The notes under the pieces are model-generated. The model saw nothing but the letters and a program-made list of their open reading frames with translations, did not search any database and had not been told where the DNA came from. From the NCBI GenBank assembly GCA_016201085.1, contig JACQDO010000331.1, forward strand, positions 1-14,564: a stretch of 14,564 bases of DNA, written 5' to 3'. Shown here piece after piece: positions 1 through 8,627 of the stretch. Numbering within the stretch: the stretch's first letter is position 1; every line of letters begins with the position of its first letter. This stretch comes from Hyphomicrobiales bacterium. GTDB lineage: Bacteria; Pseudomonadota; Alphaproteobacteria; Rhizobiales; Xanthobacteraceae. Position numbers and translations under genes: made by a program.

Positions 1-3000
1 CCGTCGTTTTGACCCCTGTTGTAGTAGGCTCTGCCGCGGTTGGTGAAAGCCTCTGCATCATTCGGGTTGAGCGTGATCGCCTGGTCGAAATCCTGGATGG
101 CGGTGTCGTAGCGGCTCTTTTTGGCGTAAGTGGTCCCACGGTTGTAAAAGGCGTCGCCGTAACTCGGGTTCAGCTTGATCGCCTGGTCGAAATCCTGAAT
201 GGCGCGGTCGTATTGTTCCTTGGAAAGGTAGGCGTTGCCGCGGCTGTTGATAGCCCGGGCATCGTTCGGGTTTAGCTTGATGGCCTCGTCGAAATCCTGG
301 ATGGCGCGGTCGATATCGCCTTTGTTGCGATAGGCGAAGCCTCGGTTGTTGTAGGCTTGGGCGTTTTTTGCATCGAGTTGAATTGCCTGATTCAGGTCCG
401 CTATGCTGCGATCGGTCTCGCCCTTGGCCCCATAGGCAATAGCGCGGTCGTTGAACGCGATGGCGAGTTTTGGATCGAGCCGGATGGTCCGATCGAAGTC
501 TTCGATGGCGCGATCGATCTCGCCCTTATTGCGATAGCAGAGGCCACGATTGTTGAGCGCCAAGACATTATTGGGATTGAGCCGGACCGCGTGGCTGAAG
601 TCGGCAATAGCGCGGTCGTAGTCGTTTTTGTTGCGATAGGACAGGCCCCGACCGTAATAACCAAGCTCATCGTTGGGATTCAACTTGATCGCCCGGTCGA
701 AGTCGGCGACGGCGCGATCGTAGTCGCGCTTTTCGTAATAAGCGCTGCCGCGCTGGTAGAAGCCGATTGCAAATGTTTGGTCGAGCTGCAGCGCCTGGCC
801 GAAATCCGCTATCGCCCGATCTATGTCGCCCCTTTTCCGGTAAGCGACGCCCCGATTGTATAAAACATGGGCATTCTTTGGATCGCGCTTGGCTGCTTGG
901 TCGAAGTCCGCGATCGCGCGATCATTGTTGTCTTTCACTCCGTAGGCGAGAGCGCGAGCATAGTAGGCGGCCGCATCGTCCGGGTTGAGCTTGATCGCCT
1001 GATCGAAATCGGCGATGGCGCGGTCGTAATTTTGCTTAGAGGCGTACGCATTGCCGCGATTATACAGCGCGGCGGCGGAGTTGGCATTGAGCTTGATCGC
1101 CTGGTCGAAATTCTGGATCGCGCCGTCGATATCGTTCTTGTCGCGGAATGCCAGGCCGCGATTGTAGAAAGCCAGCGCATTTGCAGGATCGAGCCCCGCC
1201 GCACGGTCGAAATCCGCGACGGCCCGGTCGGTCTCGCCCTTAAACGCGTAGGCAACGCCGCGGTTGTTGAAGGCAAACGCGTAATTTGGATTTAATTGCA
1301 GCGCCCGGTCGAAGTCCGCGATCGCGCGATCATAGTCGCGCCGCTTGATATAAGCAGTGGCGCGGTTGTTGTACGCCGTTGTATCCGTCGGCTGAAGCTT
1401 AAGGGCGCGGTCGAAGTCCTGAATCGCCCGGCCATAGTCGTGCTTGTCGTAATAGCTGTTCCCGCGGTTATAGAAAGCGAGTGCGTAGCGAGGCTCCAGC
1501 TTGATCGCCGAATCGAAGTCCGCGATGGCGCGGTCCAATTGCCCCTTTGCGGCGTAAGAGATGCCCCGGTTGCCGAATGCCGGAGCGTATCGCAAGTCGG
1601 CCTGAATCGCCTGATCAAAATCGGCAATGGCACGATCGAGATCGCCCTTTAAGACAAACACAATCCCCCGATCGTTGAATGAGATCGGGTAATCCGAATT
1701 GAGCTTGATGGCCTCGCTCAGGTCCGCGATCGCCCGATCGTATTCACGCCTACCGGCGTAAGAATTTCCGCGATTATTGAACGCCAGCGCGATTTTCGGA
1801 TTCAGCTTGATCGATTGGTCAAAATCGGCAATGGCACGCGCATAATCGCGCTTCTCTTGATAGGCGGTGCCGCGATTGTAAAAAGCGAAAGCGTTTTTCG
1901 GCTCCAGGCGGATCGTTTGGTCAAGATCGGCAATGGCGCGATCGTAATCCTGCATTTCGTAGCGCGCGATGGCGCGGTCGTAATATGACTTGGCATAATT
2001 CTGGTTGAGCTTGATCGCCTGGTCGAAATCGGCGATGGCGTGTTGATAATTGGCTTTCCGATAATAAGCGTTTGCGCGGTGGTGAAATGCCAGGAAATCC
2101 GCCGCGTTGATCTTGATCGCCTGATCGAAATCCGCGATGGCGCCGTCGTACTGCCGCCTTGATACGAAGGCGACGCCGCGGTCGATGAAAGCGAGCGCAA
2201 AGCTTGGGCTGACCTTGAGTGCGCCCCTCGCCTCGACGTCGGCGCGATCGTAGCCGCGCTGGTTTCTTGCCTCGTCGACGCGAGCCGCAATGGTGTAATT
2301 GGTATCGATCTTCGCCAACTGTCCGAAATCCGCGATCGCGCTCTCGTAGTCGTGTTTATCGTAGTAAGCGACACCGCGATCATGGACGGCATAGAAATCC
2401 TTGGCGTTGAGCTTGATCGCCTGGTCGAAATCGGCGATGGCGCGGTCGTATTCGCGCTTGTCGTAGAAAGCATTGCCGCGATTGTAATACGCGACGGAAT
2501 ATGACGGTTTGATCTTTATGGCCTTGTCGAATTCGGCAATGGCACGGTCGAACTCGCCTCGGTTTTGATAGGCGAAACCGCGATTGCTCAACGCGATGAC
2601 GTTGGCCGGGTCCAGCCTGATCGCCTGGTCGAAATCGGCAATGGCAGCGCCGCTATCGCCTTTCATGCCATAGGCAATGCCCCGGTCGTGATAGGCCTGG
2701 ACGTAGCCGGGCTTGATCCGGATCGCCTGGGTGAAATCCGCTATGGCGCGATCGAAACCGCGCCGGTCGGAATAAGTATTGCCACGGTTGTAATAAGCCA
2801 GCGCGTAGTTCGGATCGAGCCGGATGGCCTGATCGTAGTCGGCGATGGCCCGGTCACCGTCTCCCTTGCTGCGTAGTGCGAAGCCGCGGTTGTTATAGGC
2901 GACCGAGAAGTTGGCATTGAGCTTAAGCGCCTGGCTGAAATCGGCGACGGCGCGATCGAAGTCACGCTTGCCGGAATAGGCCAAGCCACGCGCATTATAG

Positions 3001-5267
3001 GCAAGCTCTTGCTTGGGGGCTATTTCGAGCGTCCGATCGAGGTCACGGATAGCTCGGTCATGATCGCTTGCGGCCTCATAAGCTTCGCCCCGATGATACA
3101 GTGCAGCGGCAAACCTGGGATTGAGTTCGATGGCCCGGTCAAAGTCAGCGATGGCGCGTTTGATCTCGCCCTTGTTGCGCAAGGCCACGCCGCGACTGTC
3201 TAGCGCGCTATCGAAATCCGGCTTGGCCTTGATGGCCCGGTCGTAATCGGCGATGGCGCGATCGAGCTCGCCCTTCTCCTGGAAGATGGCCCCGCGGTTG
3301 TGCAGCGCCGCCGCATAGTTTGGATTGATCGTGATCGCCTGGTCGAAGTCGGAGACTGCCCGATTCATGTTGCCTTGATTGCGGTAGACAATACCGCGGC
3401 TATTGTAGGGACCTTCGAAGTTTGGATTGAAAATGATGGCTTGATCGAAATCCTTCAGCGCCAGCCCGAACCGGCCCATGGCGGCATGGGTGTTGCCGCG
3501 CTCGACGAAGGCGCTGGCCGATCCCGGATCGAGCTTGATCGCCTGATCGTAGTCATGGATCGCGCGTACGTAGTCGCCTTTCTCACGCAATGCATTGCCG
3601 CGATCGATGAAGGCGGCCGTCGATTTAGCATCCAGCCGGATGGCCTGATCGAAATCGGCGATGGCGCGCTCTAACTCGCCTTTCTTGCGATACAGCAGAC
3701 CGCGGGCATGCACCACGGCAGCATCTTGCGGTTCAAGCCGGACGGCCCGCTCGAAGTCCTTCGCCGCGCCATCGTAATCGTGCCTCTCGTAGAACACGTC
3801 CCCGCGATTGTAATAAGCCTTGCCATAATCGGAATTGAGTTCGATGGCCACGTTGAAATCGCGCAAGGCGCTGGCCGCGTCACCCCGGCGGCGATAGGCG
3901 AGCCCCCGACTGTTATAGGCCCGTGCGTACTTAGGATCGTGTTCGATGGTCCTGGTAAAATCCTGCACCGCGCGTTCGAAGTCGCCCTTGCCGATATAAG
4001 CCAGCCCGCGGCTGTAGAATGCCAGTGCATCATTCGGGTCGATCTGTATGGCCCGGTCGAAATCGGCAATGGCACGGTCGTAGTCGCGCTTATTCCGGTA
4101 GACCTCGCCCCGAGACTTCAACGCGACAGAGAATTTGGCATCGAGCCTGATCGCTTGATCGAGGTCGGCGATGGCGCGGTCAAGCTCGCCTTTGGCCTCG
4201 TACGCCAAGCCGCGGATACCGAACGCCGGGGCGAAGTCCGGCTTGACGTTGATCGCCAAATTCAAGTCGCGGATGGCACGATCATAGTCGTGCTTAAGGT
4301 AATAGACCTTGCCGCGCTCGTAATAGGCTTGCGGATTGTTGGCTTCCAGGCCAACCGCCTTATCAAAATCCGCCAACGCACGCTCGATATTGTCTTTGTC
4401 GCGGTATGCCAGACCGCGCTGATAAAGCGCGAGCGCTGGGCTGGTATCCAAGCGGATTGCCTCGGTGAAGTCCGCGATGGCGCGGTCCTCATCGCCTTTC
4501 GCGCGATAGGCAAGGCCGCGGTTGTAGTATGCGAGCACATTCTTTCCGTCGAGCTGGATCGCCGCGCCAAAGTCGGCGATGGCGCGATCTGTTTCACCGC
4601 GCGCGCGGTAGGTAAGTCCACGTTGGTAAAGAGCGAGCGCATCCTTTGGGACGAGCGTGATCGCCTGGCTAAGATCCCGGAGCGCGCGCTCGTAATCGCG
4701 TTTCTCGTAAGAGGCCAGGCCGCGATTGTAATAGGCCGGCGCATAGCCATTATTGAGACGGATCGCCTGATCGTAATTCTCGATCGCGCGATCGTAATCG
4801 CGTTTATCGTAATAAGCGCTGCCGCGATTGTAGAAAGCGAGCGCGTTGTTGCGGTCAAGCTGGATAGCCGCGCTGAAATCGGCGATGGCGCGATCGGTTT
4901 CGCCGCGCGCGCGGTAGGCGAAGCCACGGTTATTATAGGCGGAGGCATCGCGCGGATCGAGCAGGATCGCGCGATCGAAGTCGGCGATGGCGCGGGCGGC
5001 GTCGCCCTTGTTTGCATAGGCAATGCCGCGATCGATAAGCGCCTGCACGAATTGCGGGTCGATCCCGATCGCTCGGTCGAACTCTTGAATTGCACTTTCG
5101 ATGTCGCCCCGCTCACGCGCGGTGAGACCGTGGGCATGCAGCGCGACGGCATCCTTAGCGCCTTGCTGCGGCTGCTGCTCGGTTTGCGCAAGCGCCGAGG
5201 CGGCTGTCAGCAGCATGACCGCCGACATCAGCCCCCTACTCGTGACGCGCAGCCAGCTCCCCACCAT
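1..5267 (-). CDS. Giant exported TPR-repeat protein, 3' end beyond window
   Basis: The frame starts at ATG 5265-5267 and stays open to the left edge: 1755 complete codons without a stop, so the C-terminus is missing. AAGGG lies five bases before the ATG. The N-terminus is an export signal: residues 1-13 carry two arginines, then a hydrophobic stretch (LMSAVMLLTAASALA) and a likely signal peptidase I site after Ala27. From about residue 40 the protein is continuous 34-residue TPR units resembling AYYNRGLAYRNKGDYDRAIA followed by DFDQAIRLDP, about 50 in view, with no other domain visible. TPR solenoids are protein-protein interaction scaffolds, so a periplasmic or surface scaffold is inferred; no partner or pathway can be assigned. 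It diverges from an L,D-transpeptidase gene, which hints at a cell-envelope role. An internal start at Met14 is possible but would lose the basic part of the signal peptide. Confidence 0.93.
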   Translation of the reverse strand, partial: MVGSWLRVTSRGLMSAVMLLTAASALAQTEQQPQQGAKDAVALHAHGLTARERGDIESAIQEFDRAIGIDPQFVQALIDRGIAYANKGDAARAIADFDRAILLDPRDASAYNNRGFAYRARGETDRAIADFSAAIQLDRNNALAFYNRGSAYYDKRDYDRAIENYDQAIRLNNGYAPAYYNRGLASYEKRDYERALRDLSQAITLVPKDALALYQRGLTYRARGETDRAIADFGAAIQLDGKNVLAYYNRGLAYRAKGDEDRAIADFTEAIRLDTSPALALYQRGLAYRDKDNIERALADFDKAVGLEANNPQAYYERGKVYYLKHDYDRAIRDLNLAINVKPDFAPAFGIRGLAYEAKGELDRAIADLDQAIRLDAKFSVALKSRGEVYRNKRDYDRAIADFDRAIQIDPNDALAFYSRGLAYIGKGDFERAVQDFTRTIEHDPKYARAYNSRGLAYRRRGDAASALRDFNVAIELNSDYGKAYYNRGDVFYERHDYDGAAKDFERAVRLEPQDAAVVHARGLLYRKKGELERAIADFDQAIRLDAKSTAAFIDRGNALREKGDYVRAIHDYDQAIKLDPGSASAFVERGNTHAAMGRFGLALKDFDQAIIFNPNFEGPYNSRGIVYRNQGNMNRAVSDFDQAITINPNYAAALHNRGAIFQEKGELDRAIADYDRAIKAKPDFDSALDSRGVALRNKGEIKRAIADFDRAIELNPRFAAALYHRGEAYEAASDHDRAIRDLDRTLEIAPKQELAYNARGLAYSGKRDFDRAVADFSQALKLNANFSVAYNNRGFALRSKGDGDRAIADYDQAIRLDPNYALAYYNRGNTYSDRRGFDRAIADFTQAIRIKPGYVQAYHDRGIAYGMKGDSGAAIADFDQAIRLDPANVIALSNRGFAYQNRGEFDRAIAEFDKAIKIKPSYSVAYYNRGNAFYDKREYDRAIADFDQAIKLNAKDFYAVHDRGVAYYDKHDYESAIADFGQLAKIDTNYTIAARVDEARNQRGYDRADVEARGALKVSPSFALAFIDRGVAFVSRRQYDGAIADFDQAIKINAADFLAFHHRANAYYRKANYQHAIADFDQAIKLNQNYAKSYYDRAIARYEMQDYDRAIADLDQTIRLEPKNAFAFYNRGTAYQEKRDYARAIADFDQSIKLNPKIALAFNNRGNSYAGRREYDRAIADLSEAIKLNSDYPISFNDRGIVFVLKGDLDRAIADFDQAIQADLRYAPAFGNRGISYAAKGQLDRAIADFDSAIKLEPRYALAFYNRGNSYYDKHDYGRAIQDFDRALKLQPTDTTAYNNRATAYIKRRDYDRAIADFDRALQLNPNYAFAFNNRGVAYAFKGETDRAVADFDRAAGLDPANALAFYNRGLAFRDKNDIDGAIQNFDQAIKLNANSAAALYNRGNAYASKQNYDRAIADFDQAIKLNPDDAAAYYARALAYGVKDNNDRAIADFDQAAKRDPKNAHVLYNRGVAYRKRGDIDRAIADFGQALQLDQTFAIGFYQRGSAYYEKRDYDRAVADFDRAIKLNPNDELGYYGRGLSYRNKNDYDRAIADFSHAVRLNPNNVLALNNRGLCYRNKGEIDRAIEDFDRTIRLDPKLAIAFNDRAIAYGAKGETDRSIADLNQAIQLDAKNAQAYNNRGFAYRNKGDIDRAIQDFDEAIKLNPNDARAINSRGNAYLSKEQYDRAIQDFDQAIKLNPSYGDAFYNRGTTYAKKSRYDTAIQDFDQAITLNPNDAEAFTNRGRAYYNRGQND
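3..5150 (-). repeat. Tandem 102-bp repeat array encoding about 50 TPR units
   Basis: Related 102-bp units run without a break through the coding region; each encodes one 34-residue TPR. The anchor reading GATGGCGCGGTCG-like on the plus strand recurs every 102 bp; the matching segment starts near 79, 181, 283, 385 and 487, and the same phase holds beyond 4900. Copies differ widely in sequence, so this is an old diversified array rather than a recent minisatellite. A higher-order relation is visible: the segments at 4585 and 4891 are nearly identical and lie 306 bp (three units) apart, suggesting block duplication. One unit near 2206-2300 is degenerate but keeps the spacing. Confidence 0.93.
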
Positions 5268-5560
5268 GTTTGCCCTTGCAGGCTTGCGCGCGGACCGACG
5301 GCAAGCATTATCCCCAGAGCCACAATTAGAGAGATGCGAGACAAGCGAAATAGTTCCATTCACCGGCACCAAAATTAACATTATCTGCGGCGGTTGCGCG
5401 AGATTTTCCGATCGATGAATAAGCGCGTCAGAGCAAATAATTACGACCAAGATGGAACTTATTATTCCGCCGTCATGGAACTTATTCGAAGAATTCCTAT
5501 TTACCTTGTTTGACGCACAACAGATTATTAGAAGGTCGTTACACATTGGAGGGATGTGTT
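5268..5560. promoter_or_regulatory. Divergent intergenic region with repeated ATGGAAC boxes
   Basis: This 293-bp gap separates the divergent TPR and transpeptidase genes and is clearly AT-richer than its flanks. The 12-mer ATGGAACTTATT occurs twice in direct orientation, at 5452-5463 and 5475-5486, 23 bp apart (about two helical turns). The core appears inverted as GTTCCAT at 5353-5359. The spacing suits side-by-side binding of a regulator, so an operator controlling one or both genes is inferred. I could not find a convincing sigma-70 promoter on either strand: a GATAAT lies about 40 bases upstream of the TPR start but has no good -35 partner. Confidence 0.4.
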
Positions 5561-7471
5561 TTGCGGGGATGCATTGTTTTAGCCGCATTATCGGTTGTGG
5601 GCTGTCTCGCTTTGGCGACTTCCGGTCAAGTCGTTGCGGCGCCGCGCAATCCTCAAGGTGTCGAGCCAAAAAAAGATCCGCCAAAAAAGGACCAGGATGC
5701 AACGCTGCCCAGCGAGCTACCGGCGGGGCCTCTGCACATCATCGTTTCCATCGGGAAGCAGCGCGCCGAGCTTTACAGCAACGGCGAACCGATTATCAGC
5801 ATGCCCGTATCCACCGGCACGGCCGACCACCCGACGCCGACCGGCGTATTTTCGATATTGCAGAAGCGGACCTGGCATGAATCGAATATTTACTCCGCCG
5901 CGCCGATGCCGTTCATGCAACGCATCACATGGTCGGGCGTAGCCCTGCACGAAGGTGTCTTGCCGGGATATCCCGCTTCACATGGCTGCATCCGGCTGCC
6001 GCGCAGTTTCGCAACATGGCTGTTCGGTTTCACGGATTTGGGGGTCCGTGTCATCGTGGCGAAGGACGATCCGAAGGTGGAAGACATTACGCATCCGCTT
6101 TTGTTCGCGAGCAGGAGGATATCCGGGTCCGGTGCCGAGCTAATTTCTCAAGAGACCGGTATCGTCTATCGCGCCAATGTCTCAATTCCGGCGTCACGCA
6201 AGCTAACGAATATCGATGCCGATGCGGGAAACGCGCAGGATGCGGCTCGCATCGATACCATTTCGGTATTTATCAGCAAGAAAGAGGGCCGGATGTTCGT
6301 CCGGCGCAATTTCGCCTCCTTGTTCGATGCGCCTGTTCATTTTGAGAACCGGCAAAGGCCGATTGGTACGCACGTATTTACAGCCATGGATTTCAATAAC
6401 CGCGGGCCGGATATGCGGTGGACTGTCGTCTCAATGAAAAGCGAGGATACAAGCGACGAACTGCACGATCGATACAGTATCGATGAGCGATGGGTCGGCG
6501 GCCGCGCGATAAGGACCGCTTGGTTCAGCCGTGAACGTTGGACACCGTTGCCCCCGGACGAGGTGCTTGACCGTATCTATATTCCGCAAGAAGCGATCGA
6601 CCGAATTTCGGAATTCCTGACGCCGGGATCTTCGCTGATCGTTTCCGACGAAGGCCTCAACAAGGAGATCCGCAAGCACACCGAGTTTGTCGTGCTGACC
6701 TCTCCTCCCGCCGCGTTCCTTAAACCGGAAACGGCCGACAAAGACAGGCGCCGCGCGCTACGTCAGGAGCCCGTCACGCGGACGCAACCGGTTGCGCCAC
6801 AAACGCCACAGCGCACAAGACCCGATGACGCCCCTGCGGTGGATGACCGGCGTCCAGTCATCCGTCCGACCGCCGCGGAGCCGGTCGCACTGCAATCGTC
6901 ACGCAATGAAAAATCCGATGCCGCCGCTGCTCTGGACAAGCGGCGTTCAATCTCTCACCCGACACCCGCGGTATCGGCGGAAACTCCATCATTACTACCC
7001 GCAAAATTGGATGTCTTGCCAATACCGGACGATCGGCGCGACATGCCTCGTCCGACCCCCGCGGCGCAGGCCGTAACTCCGTCGTTACAACCCGCAGAAC
7101 TGGATGCCGCGCAGCGTGCGGAGGATCAGCACTCCGTATCCGGACCGACCGGCGTGGAGCCGGCCGCGCCGCAATCGTCGCGACGCGCAGGACTCAATGC
7201 AGCGCATCGTGTGAATAGCCGGCGCGTAATTTCTCGAACGACAAATGAGGAACTGGCCGCAACTCAATCACGGCGCGCAAATTTCGAAGACGCTCCTCGC
7301 GTAGACAATCGACGTTCCATTTACCGCTCGACAAACTCCGAACCTGCCGCGCCTCAATCGACACAAGGCGTAAAATTTGACGCCAGCGCGCGTGCCGACG
7401 ATCGACGTTCAATTTCTCGCGCGGCCGGCGTGGAGGCCGCCGTAAAGAAGATCGAATTGGTCCCACCATAA
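5561..7471 (+). CDS. Periplasmic YkuD-family L,D-transpeptidase with repeat tail
   Basis: 636 residues. L,D-transpeptidases of the YkuD family cross-link peptidoglycan stems (3-3 links) or attach proteins to them, using a catalytic cysteine in the periplasm. I chose the TTG at 5561 because GGAGGG (5548-5553) lies seven bases upstream and the product then begins MRGCIVLAALSVVGCLALAT, a signal peptide ending ...VVAA. The frame also permits TTG at 5510, without a ribosome binding site. The YkuD domain spans about residues 50-160, with His130 and the motif SHGCIRLP (His141, Cys143, Arg145). Residues about 215-390 form a second conserved-looking region (ISVFISKKEGRMFVRRNF, then PIGTHVFTAMD) found in alphaproteobacterial family members; its role is unknown to me. 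Residues 428 to about 625 are 31-residue tandem repeats rich in Arg, Pro, Ser and Ala, probably disordered. Confidence 0.9.
   Translation: MRGCIVLAALSVVGCLALATSGQVVAAPRNPQGVEPKKDPPKKDQDATLPSELPAGPLHIIVSIGKQRAELYSNGEPIISMPVSTGTADHPTPTGVFSILQKRTWHESNIYSAAPMPFMQRITWSGVALHEGVLPGYPASHGCIRLPRSFATWLFGFTDLGVRVIVAKDDPKVEDITHPLLFASRRISGSGAELISQETGIVYRANVSIPASRKLTNIDADAGNAQDAARIDTISVFISKKEGRMFVRRNFASLFDAPVHFENRQRPIGTHVFTAMDFNNRGPDMRWTVVSMKSEDTSDELHDRYSIDERWVGGRAIRTAWFSRERWTPLPPDEVLDRIYIPQEAIDRISEFLTPGSSLIVSDEGLNKEIRKHTEFVVLTSPPAAFLKPETADKDRRRALRQEPVTRTQPVAPQTPQRTRPDDAPAVDDRRPVIRPTAAEPVALQSSRNEKSDAAAALDKRRSISHPTPAVSAETPSLLPAKLDVLPIPDDRRDMPRPTPAAQAVTPSLQPAELDAAQRAEDQHSVSGPTGVEPAAPQSSRRAGLNAAHRVNSRRVISRTTNEELAATQSRRANFEDAPRVDNRRSIYRSTNSEPAAPQSTQGVKFDASARADDRRSISRAAGVEAAVKKIELVPP
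6842..7435 (+). repeat. 93-bp tandem repeats in the transpeptidase tail
   Basis: Seven units of 31 residues (one of 30) are in register, each starting with an Arg-rich core: DDRR, DKRR, DDRR, EDQH, NSRR, DNRR, DDRR. The core is followed by a Ser/Ile-Arg-Pro-Thr segment and then an EPAAPQS-like segment. The last unit is cut short before the stop. Units start at about 6842, 6935, 7028, 7121, 7214, 7304 and 7397. Sequence divergence between copies shows they are not recent. Confidence 0.85.
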
Positions 7472-7479
7472 CGAGATAC

Positions 7480-7508
7480 AAAAAAGCCCGGCGCTCTCTG
7501 CACAGGCT
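7480..7508 (-). terminator. Probable rho-independent terminator of the autotransporter gene
   Basis: Read on the minus strand, AGCCTG (7503-7508) can pair with CGGGCT (7485-7490, one G-U pair) around a 12-base loop and is followed by six T residues (7480-7485). It lies 19 bases past the stop of the beta-barrel gene and sits between two convergent genes, so it could also slow plus-strand transcripts. The stem is short, hence only moderate confidence. Confidence 0.5.
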
Positions 7509-7526
7509 CACTCTTCGTCTTAATTC

Positions 7527-8627
7527 TCAGAATTGCCACGTCGCGCGCGCGTTGCCGGTCCAGATCTTGTAAGACGCGCCGATGCCGCCATATTCGCAGC
7601 CGATCGCGACCGTCATGCCGCCTTTGCCGGTGAAAGCGATACCGGACGTTACGCGTCCCGACCAGCCGTCACCGATGCCGACAATCGGCTGACCGCCCGC
7701 CAGCGCATTGTCGGAGGAAAACCGCCAGTCGCCATACAAGCCGGCATAGGGCGCGATTTTGATGTCGCCGCTGCTCCACGGCCGGATCAGCTTGGCACCG
7801 GTGCTCACTCGCCCGGCGGTGAAATTACGATCCGGTTGCGCGGTGCCGAGACTATCGGTCCAGGCAGTTTGCCGCTCCCACAATGCGTAGACGTTGGCCG
7901 AGGGCTCGACGATGAAGCTACCGACGCCATAACTCCCGGTCAGGCCGGTGGAGGCGATCCAGCGGTTGCCGTCGAATGAACCGGTCGCGGCGCTCGACGC
8001 AGCCGAATATGACATTCGCGTATAGCCGAGCACGACGTCGAACCGCGCGTTGGAAGCCACCCGCCAGCCGAGAAAACCGCCGACGCTGCCGCCGTTGCCC
8101 TTCATGCTGCCGGCAAGCGCGGCGATGCTATATTTGAGATGCTCGTAACCCGTAAAGACGCCAACCAGCACGTCGGGCGTCAGCTTGCGGGCGAGTCCGC
8201 CGGTGACGTTGGCCTGGTTACCGTTGAGGCCAACATTGGGGTCGTGGTTCTGCCAGCCGGTGCCGCGCGCATCGAGCCATGCGCTCCACTCCCGCTCGAT
8301 AAGCGATTTGCGCGGCCGGGCCTTGTACACGTTGTCGGACTGGCCCACCGCGGCAAAGGCGTCATTGCCGCCAACGGTGACCGGATTGCCGAACACATCG
8401 CCAATAACGTCGCCGACCTGGCTGGCGATGACCTGGCCGGACACGCTGGCGACAGACTTGGTGATGTCGGTTGTCAATGAGAGGCAAGTCGTCAGTGGGA
8501 GGCAGATCTGGGCGAAGGCTTGCCCCCCGTTCGCGAGAACGATACCCGCGAATGCCGCAAAAAACACGGCTGCCCTGCGCAGGTGCAGGCGGCCGCGAAA
8601 TCGCGCCGCAAGTCCGCTGACTGGCAT
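7527..8627 (-). CDS. Outer-membrane beta-barrel protein, autotransporter-domain type
   Basis: 366 residues. The N-terminus has a basic region, a hydrophobic stretch (AVFFAAFAGIVLANGGQAFA) and a signal peptidase I site near Ala39/Gln40. Residues about 40-110 form a short linker containing EREWSAWLDARGTGW, an entry segment commonly seen before autotransporter barrels. Residues about 125-366 are alternating polar and hydrophobic strands rich in Gly, Tyr and Trp, ending ARATWQF with the C-terminal Phe that outer-membrane barrels use for BAM recognition. Autotransporters normally carry a long passenger domain; here it is absent, so this is a barrel-only member or a general porin-like protein. GGGGG six bases before the ATG supports the start. 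It is convergent with the transpeptidase gene. Substrate and role cannot be told from the sequence. Confidence 0.83.
   Translation of the reverse strand: MPVSGLAARFRGRLHLRRAAVFFAAFAGIVLANGGQAFAQICLPLTTCLSLTTDITKSVASVSGQVIASQVGDVIGDVFGNPVTVGGNDAFAAVGQSDNVYKARPRKSLIEREWSAWLDARGTGWQNHDPNVGLNGNQANVTGGLARKLTPDVLVGVFTGYEHLKYSIAALAGSMKGNGGSVGGFLGWRVASNARFDVVLGYTRMSYSAASSAATGSFDGNRWIASTGLTGSYGVGSFIVEPSANVYALWERQTAWTDSLGTAQPDRNFTAGRVSTGAKLIRPWSSGDIKIAPYAGLYGDWRFSSDNALAGGQPIVGIGDGWSGRVTSGIAFTGKGGMTVAIGCEYGGIGASYKIWTGNARATWQF

Noticed and set aside
1..5150. Regular repeats suggesting a CRISPR array or minisatellite
   Set aside because: The units are 102 bp, diverged, lack spacers and are fully coding as TPRs.
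4262..5191. 309-codon minus-strand frame rich in Arg/Ser/Ile
   Set aside because: It is a shifted frame of the TPR gene, which has a clear signal peptide and TPR motifs in the true frame.
3708..5378. 556-codon plus-strand frame opposite the TPR gene, with similar shorter ones across 9-3674
   Set aside because: These are exact in-register antisense readings of the TPR codons; their repeated LDRLVEIGDGA pattern is the reverse complement of the TPR consensus. Few antisense stops arise because of codon use.
5510..5560. Earlier TTG start for the transpeptidase
   Set aside because: No ribosome binding site, and it would put 17 polar residues before the signal peptide; TTG 5561 has GGAGGG at ideal distance.
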